Shown here: piece after piece, positions 1 through 6,117 of the stretch
How positions within the stretch are numbered: position 1 is the first letter of the stretch
Layout of the letters: every line of letters begins with the position of its first letter
Assembly (NCBI GenBank): GCA_022826345.1
Contig: JAJDVB010000220.1
Coordinates: 1-7,003, forward strand
From: Alphaproteobacteria bacterium
GTDB lineage: Bacteria > Pseudomonadota > Alphaproteobacteria > UBA828
Length of the DNA stretch: 7,003 nucleotides
Reading direction: 5' to 3'
Position numbers and translations under genes: made by a program
Notes under the pieces: generated by a model
Told to the model about the DNA's origin: nothing
What the model saw: only the letters and a program-made list of their open reading frames with translations
Databases searched by the model: none

Positions 1-136
1 GATCGGCCTTGGTGGCCAGGGTCTCGCCCATGCCTTCGGCGAAGGTGTCGACGAGGATCGCGGCCTGCTTCTCGTCGAAGCCGCCTTCGTCGCGCAGCTT
101 GCGCGCCGCCCTGAGCGTGTCGAACGCCACCATCAT
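1..136 (-). CDS. DUF1640-type coiled-coil protein, N-terminal part (runs off left edge)
   Basis: The minus strand reads MMVAFDTLRAARKLRDEGGF and continues with DEKQAAILVDTFAEG and an ATKAD stretch before the edge. This is the N-terminal signature of bacterial DUF1640 proteins (FDT..AARKL...GF...QA.A.V..FA). These are short proteins with a head region, a coiled coil and usually a C-terminal membrane anchor, distantly related to mitochondrial CCDC90/MCUR1. Their bacterial role is not established. About 45 codons are visible; the coiled coil and any anchor lie outside. I chose the ATG at 136 because an AGGA lies 8 bases upstream (145-148). The in-frame ATG at 145 leaves no room for a ribosome binding site. 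Base composition fits a resident chromosomal gene. The identification rests on this motif alone. Confidence 0.72.
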   Translation of the reverse strand, partial: MMVAFDTLRAARKLRDEGGFDEKQAAILVDTFAEGMGETLATKAD

Positions 137-341
137 GACGCCCATCCTATCGCCGTCGCCGACGGGCGCAACCGCACGCCAGCCACCATGCGCGCAGCGG
201 ACGCCGTCGCGCCGGCCTGACCGGCCGCACCGCCCCGCCGATCCCGTGTGCGCCGAAGGCCGTCGCCGATCCGGCGCGGGTGTTTTGATTCCGGTTTCGG
301 GGGCACCGTCGGCGGGCTCGTACAGGGTTTCGGCCCGAATC

Positions 342-367
342 GCTACGGGTCGCTACGAAGGGCTACG
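342..367 (+). repeat. Three GCTACG direct repeats at 10-bp spacing
   Basis: GCTACG occurs at 342-347, 352-357 and 362-367, exactly 10 bp apart, so all three face roughly the same side of the helix. They lie about 205 bp upstream of the DUF1640-type start. A protein-binding array is possible but unproven. The repeat is short, and chance is a fair alternative. Confidence 0.35.
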
Positions 368-476
368 CTGGGCTTGGAATTCACTCGCTTCCGAAGTGAT
401 GACGGCGAGCAATTCGGGAGTCAGCCGGAGAGGGCCGATTCGGGAGCCAAGTGACTGTATCTAGGGAGGAAATCGA

Positions 477-500
477 GGGTGTAGCTTTTTTTCTACCCCC
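477..500. repeat. Imperfect hairpin with T-rich loop
   Basis: GGGTGTAG (477-484) can pair with CTACCCCC (493-500) with one internal mismatch, around a loop of one C and seven T. It lies 17 bp from the 24-bp site at 517-540. There is no T-run beside the stem on either strand, so it is not a standard intrinsic terminator. Its role is unknown. Confidence 0.35.
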
Positions 501-516
501 AGGCTCTCCTCATTCT

Positions 517-540
517 GAAGAGGCCTCGTCGGGAGGCCTC
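517..540 (+). repeat. 24-bp core-like site, left copy
   Basis: The site begins GAAGAGGCCT and ends AGGCCTC. Inside it, GAGGCCT and AGGCCTC form perfect 7-bp inverted arms around a 7-bp spacer, CGTCGGG. The same 24 bp, with one base changed in the spacer (CGTCGGA), is found in reverse orientation at 3916-3939. Similarity stops abruptly at both ends of the 24 bp. Short inverted arms around a 6-8 bp spacer are typical of tyrosine-recombinase core sites. A hairpin terminator shared by chance of descent is the main alternative, but no T-tract follows on either strand. Confidence 0.6.
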
Positions 541-882
541 GTTGGTGGACTGCAGCGTCGAGTTTACCAAGACGAGTCGCGCGGTGTCCATAGTCATCGC
601 AATGTCTTGCAACATGCCTGGGGCGAACCCCGAAGCAGCGGGCGACGCACCTAAGCCCATACAGGCTATCTGCAGCGTCGTCAACCCGCGCATACCGCGT
701 TGACCCTCCAGGACATCCTCCCCGTCACCGCCGCTGTTCTGCATACCGTCACGACGTCCCTCTTGTCATCTGGCATGCCACTGCGCAAGCACGCCACATG
801 CGGGCGGCGAATGCAAGCGCCGAATCGCATTTGGCATAAAAATGTTGGGCGAAAAAGTTATGCTGGGCAAGCCCGTCTTTTC

Positions 883-2451
883 TCATGCGGCATGGGCGGT
901 TGTGTCGGCTTCGGACCTGGACCGCGCAGGGATATTGCTTTGCTGTCTTGGCGGGAGAATGTCCGCCCCGATGTCGGCCGCAATCCTCGCGGCCGATGCC
1001 CGCATCGCCTCCTTAACTCTATGGCCGCGCACCGCGTGGCCCCGAGCAGCGCCCTGCGCGATGCGTCCGACACCAATGCGCGTCGCTCCACCCGGTCTCC
1101 GCGACGCAGAGGCGCGGGCCGGCACATGAACTCTATGGCCGCGCACCGCGTGGCCCCGAGCAGCGCCCCGCGCGATGCGCTCGACACCAATGCGCGTCGC
1201 TCCACCTGGTCCCCGCGACACACGGGCGCGGGCCGGTCCATGACCCTCAAGCACGTCCTCGGCGATATCTCTGGCGACTCTTATTGCTGCGTCCTTGACG
1301 GCGTCGCGCGTGAGGTGTGTGTATCGCGCGGTGGTCTGGACCTGGGCGTGGCCGAGGAGCTTGGCGATCACCGGCAGGCTCTCGCCCAGCGCCAGCGCGC
1401 GGGATGCGTAGGAGTGCCGCAGGTCGTGGATGCGCACGTCGTCGAGGCCCGCGCGGGCGCGCACGCGGCGCCAGGGCTCGAACAGGCTGGAGAGCCGGGC
1501 GCCGGGCTTCGCGCCGGGGATCACCCAGGGGTTGCCGGGAAGGCGCGGAAGTTGGGTCAGCACCTGCGCCGCCTCGGGCGAGAGCGAGACCGTGCGCGGG
1601 CCGGTCTTGGAGTCGCTGAGATGCAGCTCCTGCGCCTCCAGGCGCACGTCCTCCCAGCGCAGCGTCAGGATCTCGTTGCGCCGGCAGCCGGTGAGCATGA
1701 GCAGGCGGAGCGCGGCTGCAGCATGGGTCGAGATGCGCCCCTCCGCCTCCATCTCGTCCAGCACGCGGCCGAGTCGCTGGAACTCCGCGTCCGTCAGGAA
1801 GCGCTCGCGCCGGCGTGTCCGGTACTTGGGGGCAGAGCGGCACGGGTTACTCATCTCCCCCACCACGCCCCAGGCGATACCCTGGTCGACCATGCGCGAG
1901 AGGGTCGCGACCACCAGGTTGGCCATGGCCGGGCGGTCGCTGAGCGAGTGCTGCAGGTCGGCGACCTGCGAACGGCCGAGGGTGGAGACCGGACGGGTGC
2001 CGAGGGCGGGCACGATATAGCGCTCGATGGCGAGCCGGTACTGGGCTGCGGTGGTCGGCTTGCAGCGCACCGCCACGTGCTCGCGCAGGTAGCGCTGGGC
2101 CAGCGCTGCGACGGTGATGGTCTCGGGCTTCTGTGCCTCGGGGATGGGCGCCTCGCCCGCGCGGATGCGGGCGATGATGAGGGCCGCGCGCCTGCGGGCT
2201 TCTGCGGCCCCGATCACGCCGTGGCGGCCCACGGTGATGCGCTTCGTGCCTTGGGGACCGCGCGTCTGTACCACATAGACCTTGGCGCCGGAGGGGTAGA
2301 CCCGGACCCCGAAGCCGGTGAGCGCCCGGTCCCACACCACGGTGTCCCTGCCGGCAGGGAGCGCCGCCACGGTGTGCTCCGTGATCGTGCCCTGCGCGGG
2401 ACGTGCCGAGGGCACTGCCGAGGGAAGTGCCGAGGGCACTGCCACGTTCAT
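883..2451 (-). CDS. Tyrosine recombinase/integrase int2 with repeat-extended C-terminus
   Basis: A complete 522-residue site-specific recombinase that would cut and rejoin DNA through a covalent phosphotyrosine. An N-terminal arm-DNA-binding domain (about 30-100, with GFGVRVYPSG at 47-56) is followed by a core-binding SAM-like domain (about 110-200) and the catalytic domain (about 215-380). The catalytic set is intact: R257 in TGCRRNE, K282 in SKTG, H342 and R345 in HDLRHS, H368 in LGHA, and the nucleophile Y377 in ARYTHL. It is a paralogue of int1 and overlaps it by 4 bases (ATGA), so translational coupling is expected; no good ribosome binding site sits at the usual distance. Relatives normally end soon after the tyrosine. 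Here about 145 residues follow, including two 38-residue Arg/Gly/Ala-rich repeats (403-478). The N-terminus carries a VPSA/LPSA/VPSA repeat. Confidence 0.94.
   Translation of the reverse strand: MNVAVPSALPSAVPSARPAQGTITEHTVAALPAGRDTVVWDRALTGFGVRVYPSGAKVYVVQTRGPQGTKRITVGRHGVIGAAEARRRAALIIARIRAGEAPIPEAQKPETITVAALAQRYLREHVAVRCKPTTAAQYRLAIERYIVPALGTRPVSTLGRSQVADLQHSLSDRPAMANLVVATLSRMVDQGIAWGVVGEMSNPCRSAPKYRTRRRERFLTDAEFQRLGRVLDEMEAEGRISTHAAAALRLLMLTGCRRNEILTLRWEDVRLEAQELHLSDSKTGPRTVSLSPEAAQVLTQLPRLPGNPWVIPGAKPGARLSSLFEPWRRVRARAGLDDVRIHDLRHSYASRALALGESLPVIAKLLGHAQVQTTARYTHLTRDAVKDAAIRVARDIAEDVLEGHGPARARVSRGPGGATRIGVERIARGAARGHAVRGHRVHVPARASASRRPGGATRIGVGRIAQGAARGHAVRGHRVKEAMRASAARIAADIGADILPPRQQSNIPARSRSEADTTAHAA
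1015..1242. repeat. In-frame 114-bp tandem duplication inside int2
   Basis: Units at 1015-1128 and 1129-1242 are directly adjacent and differ at 10 of 114 positions by my count; their first 40 bp are identical. Since 114 is a multiple of three, the unit encodes 38 residues and keeps int2 open. Both protein copies contain PGGATRIGV and RGAARGHAVRGHRV or close variants. A degenerate tail motif (DAAIRVARDIAEDV) lies before the repeats and a canonical one (SAARIAADIGADI) after them, so the repeats seem to have expanded within an already duplicated integrase tail. Confidence 0.95.
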
Positions 2452-2490
2452 GTTGAGCCGCCGTCCTCATCGGCAGTGCCGTGGGCACTG
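2403..2490. repeat. GTGCC-n3-GGCAC palindromes and 12-bp repeats at the int1/int2 junction
   Basis: GTGCCGAGGGCAC occurs at 2403-2415 and 2427-2439, and GTGCCGTGGGCAC at 2476-2488, extended to a 7-bp stem at 2474-2490. The first two lie in a 12-bp tandem array (2404-2439, three units, the middle one changed at its end) that encodes the VPSA-type repeat at the int2 N-terminus. The third lies in the last codons of int1. They bracket the ATGA stop/start overlap, so RNA hairpins here could affect coupling between the two genes. Function is inferred. Confidence 0.7.
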
Positions 2491-3665
2491 ATGTCGGCGC
2501 CGATGCTGCCGCCGACGCGGGCGGCGGAGAGGCGCTCGGTCTCGCGCGCGAGATGGGCATAGCGCGCGGTGCTCTGGATGTCGGCATGGCCCAGCAGCTT
2601 GCCGATCATGCTCAGGCTCTCACCCGCAGCCAGCGCGCGGCTGGCATAGGAGTGGCGGAGGTCGTGGATGCGCACGTCATCGAGGCCCGCATGGGCGCGG
2701 AGGCGGTACCAGTCTGCGGTGATGGTGGAGAGGTGGGTATTGGGTTTCTTGCCGACGATGACCCAGGGGTTGCCCTGCACGCGTGCGATGCCTGCCAGCA
2801 CCGTCTCTGCGGTGGGCGTGAGGGGCACCATGCGCGCGCCGGTCTTGCCGTCGCGCAGGCGAAACTCGCCTGCGGTGCGGTCGATATCGTCCCAGCGGAG
2901 GGTCAGGATCTCGTTGAGCCGGCAGCCGGTGAGCATGAGCAGGCGCAAGGCCGCGATGGCGTACAGAGAGACCGCGCCCTCGATCCCCGCCTCGACCTCT
3001 GCCTCGGCCTCCACCAGGGCCTGACCGAGCCGGCGGTACTCGTCGCGGGTGAGGAAGCGCTCGCGCTTCTTCTCCTTGTACTTGCGCACGCCCCGGCAGG
3101 GGTTGGTGCCGTCCGCCACCAGGCCCCAGGCAGAGGCCAGGGAGAACATCTTGGACAGCACCGCGAGCGCGCGGTTGGCGGCCCTTGGCGTCTCACGGAG
3201 CCGGTAGTGCAGGGCCGCCACGTGCGCCGTCTCGACCATGGCGAGCGGCATCATGCCCAGCGCAGGCAGGATGTGGTTCTCGAGCGAGCCCCGGTAGATG
3301 CCTGCGGTATGGGCGTTGCAGTTCACTGCCACGTGGGCGCTCAGGTAGCGGGCTGCGAGGTCGGCGATGGTGGCGCCGGCCTGGGCAGGCGATGCTGCGG
3401 GTTCCTCGCCCCGCTTGATGCGGTCGATGGCCTGGGCTGCGCGGAGCCTGGCTTGTGTCGTCGTCAGCTCGCCGTGGGTGCCGAGCGTGACGCGCCTGGG
3501 CCCGCCCTGGGCCCGGCTCTGGACGACGTAGACCTTCCGGCCTGAGGGGTAGACGCGGACGCCGAAGCCCGCCAGCTCACGGTCCCAGAAGATCCGGTCC
3601 CCGCCCGCGACCGAGAGACGGTCCACCGCCCGGCCGCTCAGCGTCAGCTCACTACGGCGCGGCAT
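2448..3665 (-). CDS. Tyrosine recombinase/integrase int1
   Basis: A complete recombinase of 405 residues, a usual length for the arm-domain integrase family. Numbered from the ATG at 3665, it has an arm-binding domain (about 5-85, with GFGVRVYPSG), a core-binding domain (about 95-185) and a catalytic domain (about 200-375). The catalytic residues are all present: R249 in TGCRLNE, K274 in DGKTG, H334 and R337 in HDLRHS, H360 in LGHA, Y369 in ARYAHL. It ends with the common tail SAARVGGSIGADI plus an acidic stretch. An in-frame GTG at 3674 is an alternative start; I prefer the ATG, with GGGA ten bases upstream. It is the first gene of a two-gene operon, its TGA overlapping the int2 ATG. GC-rich codon use matches int2, not the SIS gene upstream. 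Its recombination site cannot be deduced directly; the 24-bp sites are candidates. Confidence 0.95.
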   Translation of the reverse strand: MPRRSELTLSGRAVDRLSVAGGDRIFWDRELAGFGVRVYPSGRKVYVVQSRAQGGPRRVTLGTHGELTTTQARLRAAQAIDRIKRGEEPAASPAQAGATIADLAARYLSAHVAVNCNAHTAGIYRGSLENHILPALGMMPLAMVETAHVAALHYRLRETPRAANRALAVLSKMFSLASAWGLVADGTNPCRGVRKYKEKKRERFLTRDEYRRLGQALVEAEAEVEAGIEGAVSLYAIAALRLLMLTGCRLNEILTLRWDDIDRTAGEFRLRDGKTGARMVPLTPTAETVLAGIARVQGNPWVIVGKKPNTHLSTITADWYRLRAHAGLDDVRIHDLRHSYASRALAAGESLSMIGKLLGHADIQSTARYAHLARETERLSAARVGGSIGADISAHGTADEDGGST

Positions 3666-4142
3666 GGCCGTCACATCCCGAGCACGCGGGGTCGCAGAGG
3701 CACACGAATGCCGTCATCACCGCGCGCCGTGCCGGCTTCACCGCGTAACGCGCCGGAATCACAGATAAGCACGCGTAATCATGCGCCCGCCGGTTCGCAA
3801 AGCAGCGCAGATGAAGGGCCACTCCAAAACTGACTGAAATGAAAGGCGTTATCGCCGACTCGCGTGGTTGTTTTCTCGTATGTCTCTGCGTTGTAACGCG
3901 GGAGAACGTCTTCTTGAGGCCTTCCGACGAGGCCTCTTCATTACCGTGACGTTTAGCCACCTTCAATAGCCGCTCATGCGGCCGTATTGCCGCACTCCGA
4001 GCTGTGTTCGCGAGTGCTGACTTCCGCTGCAGCCGCATTCGGCTTGAGGCGGCGCGTAACTGGTGAAATGTCGTTTCTTGGCTAGCGAATAGAGCGTCAG
4101 CGGAGTCGAACCACAACTCGACGGCAGCGAGAGGACTATCCT
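3666..4142. other. Region between int1 and the SIS gene, with palindromes
   Basis: I see no gene here that I can support. It contains the inverted copy of the 24-bp site (3916-3939), the palindromes CGCGTAACGCG (3742-3752) and GCGTTGTAACGC (3888-3899), and further CGCGTAA copies at 3772-3778 and 4053-4059. AGAGGA-n3-TCCTCT (4130-4144) overlaps the SIS stop codon. A 154-codon minus frame (4116 to 3652) runs into the start of int1, but its composition is unconvincing and it matches no family I recognise. The int1 promoter should lie here; I see no clear -35/-10 pair. Confidence 0.55.
3916..3939 (-). repeat. 24-bp core-like site, right copy (inverted)
   Basis: Read on the minus strand this matches 517-540 at 23 of 24 positions. 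The one difference (G to A) is the last base of the 7-bp spacer. Because each site is itself palindromic, orientation is set by the asymmetric spacer and the leading GAA, and these show that the two copies are inverted. It lies 250 bp upstream of the int1 start, and the pair encloses only int1 and int2. Sequence outside the 24 bp is unrelated to the left copy. Confidence 0.6.
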
Positions 4143-4751
4143 CTATATTTCGCTACGTAATACTGTGACACCGACAATGGTCTCCAAAAGAATTGCAGTG
4201 ACCATATGAGATCTTAGAACTCCGCTATAGGCCCGCACGTATAACACGTGCTCCGCGATGGTGGTCAGGGCTGTCTTTGCCTGGTCTACGATAGCGATCA
4301 CAGTCGCGCCACGATCCCGCGCGCGCTTGGCGACCTGAATTGTATCATCCTTGAAAGGGTTTTGGTCACTGCCCGGGCTAGTAGAGATCGCGAATACCAC
4401 GTCGCGGCTTGTAAGCTGGGGCAAAAGCGTTTCCCAAGCGAGGTTGCTGCCCGCCACAGTGTACCATGTTCCGAAATGCTCACCACCGAGATAACCCATA
4501 AAGCCTGCGTTTGGATAGTTTTCTCCTGACCCGATAACGAAAACACGATCCGCATTCATAAGTTCGCCAATCACACGGTCTAGGACAGTGCGGTCTAGGA
4601 AGTTGAACAGAAACTGAATGTCTGCCAACGACGCATTTCGAAAGAGGTTGAGTTCATAGTCGGTTACTATGCTTTTCGTTATGGGGCCCAGGGTGGTGAC
4701 TATCGATTGTGAGCTGTCGGAGCCTGCGTGATCGGTGTTGTCTAGACTCAT
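4143..4751 (-). CDS. SIS-domain protein resembling an RpiR-family effector domain without HTH
   Basis: A 202-residue protein covering a SIS (sugar isomerase) fold, which binds phosphosugars in isomerases and in the C-terminal half of RpiR/MurR regulators. Visible blocks are RVFVIGSGENY (69-79), DVVFAISTSPGSDQNP (117-132) and GATVIAIVDQ (148-157) followed by a TTIAEHVLYV strand. The linker-like helices at 31-68 resemble RpiR proteins. The usual N-terminal helix-turn-helix of about 80 residues is missing, replaced by ~22 polar residues. The ATG at 4751 has an excellent ribosome binding site (GGAGAGGG, 4761-4754); an upstream GTG at 4799 would add 16 residues. Visibly lower GC than the integrases suggests separate acquisition. 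No sugar operon is adjacent, so the ligand is unknown. It could be a true SIS-only protein or a truncated regulator. Confidence 0.85.
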   Translation of the reverse strand: MSLDNTDHAGSDSSQSIVTTLGPITKSIVTDYELNLFRNASLADIQFLFNFLDRTVLDRVIGELMNADRVFVIGSGENYPNAGFMGYLGGEHFGTWYTVAGSNLAWETLLPQLTSRDVVFAISTSPGSDQNPFKDDTIQVAKRARDRGATVIAIVDQAKTALTTIAEHVLYVRAYSGVLRSHMVTAILLETIVGVTVLRSEI

Positions 4752-5173
4752 TTCCCTCTCCAAAATTCTTGCGCGCGGGTTAAGGTGCAATCTCGTCACT
4801 TGTACCCACGGGGTGTCGTTTCACTCTAGGCCGTGCGGCCGATGATTTTCTGGTTAAGACGTCGGCGCAGTGCTGGATCACTCTGTGACGATCTTCTAGC
4901 GGCGCACCGGCGCATGAGACAGGTTGATTCTGTGCGGACGGATTCTCCCCTGTTGTTAGATGGAAGACGCCTTCCCATTTCCATCTTTCTCGTATGCCAT
5001 CGAGTTGGTCCTGGAAGCTCTTTGCAGTTGCATTTGGAAAAGAGCTTGTTTTTGAGTGTCTTATTGGATGTCAACACCCTTCATGCGATCATTGTAGTTT
5101 ATATATATCACAAAAACACATGGCGTCATACCTAAAATCGTACGAACAACCAGATAATTTGGGATAAGTCAAT
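4752..5173. other. Low-GC stretch upstream of the SIS gene
   Basis: GC falls steadily from the SIS gene into an AT-rich region containing runs such as TTTATATATATC. A minus frame (5077 to 4826, 83 codons, GTG start) and a plus frame (4833 to 5135) overlap each other. Neither resembles a known family and neither has a good ribosome binding site, so neither is called. The SIS promoter should be here; a TTGACA lies at 5074-5069 on the minus strand but has no good -10 partner. Confidence 0.5.
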
Positions 5174-5362
5174 TTATTGTTGTAAATTCAGTGGGTTATA
5201 CTGCATACGAGTCCCCATCTGCAATGCGAAAACACGTGTAGGGCGATCAGGACTTGGCGTTGTGCGATAAAACGGAACATATAAGTCGCCATTGGAAGTC
5301 ACAATAACTACTTGTTCATATATATTATCGCAGAAAAAAGGTGTTTCAATCAAAATATTACT
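5174..5362 (-). CDS. Unrecognised short open frame, possibly a C-terminal remnant
   Basis: On the minus strand the codons from 5362 to the TAA at 5176-5174 are open for 62 residues. The product includes EQVVIVTSNGDLYVPFYRTT and RPTRVFALQMGTRMQY, alternating hydrophobic and polar residues as in a beta-rich folded protein. There is no ATG near the start. The frame opens just after an in-frame TAA (5365-5363); the best initiation codon is a TTG at 5353 without a ribosome binding site. It may therefore be the tail of a gene whose front was lost or broken by that stop. I do not recognise the family. In such AT-rich DNA an open frame of this length could also be chance. Confidence 0.3.
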   Translation of the reverse strand, partial: SNILIETPFFCDNIYEQVVIVTSNGDLYVPFYRTTPSPDRPTRVFALQMGTRMQYNPLNLQQ

Positions 5363-5432
5363 TTAGATCATTTGTTCTGTTTCTGGAGAATGTCGACAGG
5401 GCATTGTTAGTACCACTTCAGAGCATTGCAAT

Positions 5433-5530
5433 GTGCACGAGGTTGGCAACATTCCTGACACCCTAACCGACACGGCAACATACAACGGCACGGCGATAGG
5501 CCAGTATGCGATCTATCAGCCCCTCGGCAC
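5433..5530 (+). pseudogene. Short coding-like remnant abutting the IS1380 fragment
   Basis: A plus-strand frame beginning at a GTG reads VGNIPDTLTDTATYNGTAIG and then QYAIYQPLG before it meets transposase sequence. The ATYNGTAIG pattern is faintly like the beta-barrel repeats found in some surface or FecR-associated proteins. That is a weak resemblance, and I do not assign a function. No ribosome binding site is evident. It reads as a scrap of a gene truncated at the IS1380 junction; non-coding sequence is possible. Confidence 0.25.
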
Positions 5531-5999
5531 CCCATCCGAGTCGCGCGCATCCGTGAGTGCTGGCCGGCCGTGGCGATCGTGCTGCACGCAGACTCCGGCT
5601 TCGCCCGCGAGGGGCTGATGGCCTGGTGCGAGGCGAATGGGGTGGACTATGTCTTCGGGCTCAGCCGCAACTGGCGTCTGGTCGAGCGGATCGATGCCGC
5701 CCTCGCCGGGGTCGAGCGCGACGCCTGCCTAGCGGCGAGACGGCACAGCGCTTCGCCAACTTCCCCTGGAGCACGCGCAAGAGCTGGAGCCGTGAGCGCC
5801 GGGTCGTCGCCAAGGCCGAGTGTGGATGCCGGTCCGCGGCGCCAATCCCCGCTTCGTCGTCACCTCGCTCAGCACCGAGCGCATCCAGACCCGACTCCTC
5901 TACGAGCAGTTCTACTGCGCCCGCGGCGACATGGAGAACCGCATCAAGGAGTGCCAGCTCGACCTCTTCTCAGACCGCACATCGGCTCACACTATTCGG
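5531..5999 (+). pseudogene. IS1380-family transposase, internal fragment with two frameshifts
   Basis: Three successive frames together spell the middle and C-terminal catalytic part of an IS1380-family DDE transposase. The first covers VARIRECWPAVAIVLHADSG and continues FAREGLMAWCEANGVDYVFG. The second covers AQRFANFPWSTRKSWSRERR. The third covers GANPRFVVTSL to CARGDMENRIKECQLDLF and DRTSAHT. The second catalytic Asp (codon 5591-5593, in HADSG) and the Glu of the GDMEN block (5934-5936) remain. The first Asp and both termini are gone, along with the element's inverted repeats. The first shift, near 5730, behaves as a one-base loss. The second, near 5818-5823, behaves as a gain of TG (GAGTGTGG where GAGTGG is expected). 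Homology ends near 5999. It cannot transpose. Confidence 0.85.
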
Positions 6000-6117
6000 T
6001 GCACCTTGCGTTCTTACTATCTGAAACAGGGTCGTTTTCTCTCCTGCATAGAGTTGAAGACGGGCGGAATCGTCAACCTTTCCTTCCCCGGCTGCAACCG
6101 CAACCGGGAGAACGGAA

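Larger units (their letters stand above)
137..882. other. Gene-poor stretch between the DUF1640-type gene and int2
   Basis: I see no convincing gene here. It holds the leader of the DUF1640-type gene, three GCTACG repeats (342-367), a T-loop hairpin (477-500), a 24-bp palindromic site (517-540) and a perfect palindrome TGGCATGCCA (771-780). An 83-codon frame on the minus strand (744 to 493) starts 138 bp after the int2 stop and has moderately GC-rich third positions. It matches no family I know, has only a weak ribosome binding site, and runs across the 24-bp site, so I do not call it. Confidence 0.6.

Noticed and set aside
493..744. 83-codon minus-strand gene downstream of int2
   Set aside because: Weak ribosome binding site, no recognisable motif, and it crosses the 24-bp palindrome. 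Its open frame is expected at this GC.
850..882. Intrinsic terminator after int2 (GGGCTTGCCC followed by TTTTT on the minus strand)
   Set aside because: The 4-bp stem with a 2-base loop is too tight, and the T-run begins several bases after the stem.
1015..1242. Repeat array of CRISPR type
   Set aside because: There are only two units of 114 bp with no spacers, lying in frame inside a recombinase gene.
700..2562. Long plus-strand frames opposite the integrases
   Set aside because: They are shadows of int1 and int2 caused by high GC. They lack domain motifs, while the minus strand has complete catalytic sets.
883..3665. RIT (recombinase-in-trio) element
   Set aside because: Only two complete recombinases are present. 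The third integrase is a distant stub on the other strand from a different family, and both complete proteins have arm-binding domains.
3652..4116. 154-codon minus-strand gene overlapping the int1 start
   Set aside because: Composition is Arg/Ala/His-rich without domain-like pattern, it contains several palindromes, and it overlaps a well-supported gene start.
4826..5077. 83-codon minus-strand frame as the missing HTH domain of the SIS protein
   Set aside because: Its sequence has none of the RpiR helix-turn-helix pattern, and it ends 74 bp before the SIS start in DNA without a simple frameshift link.
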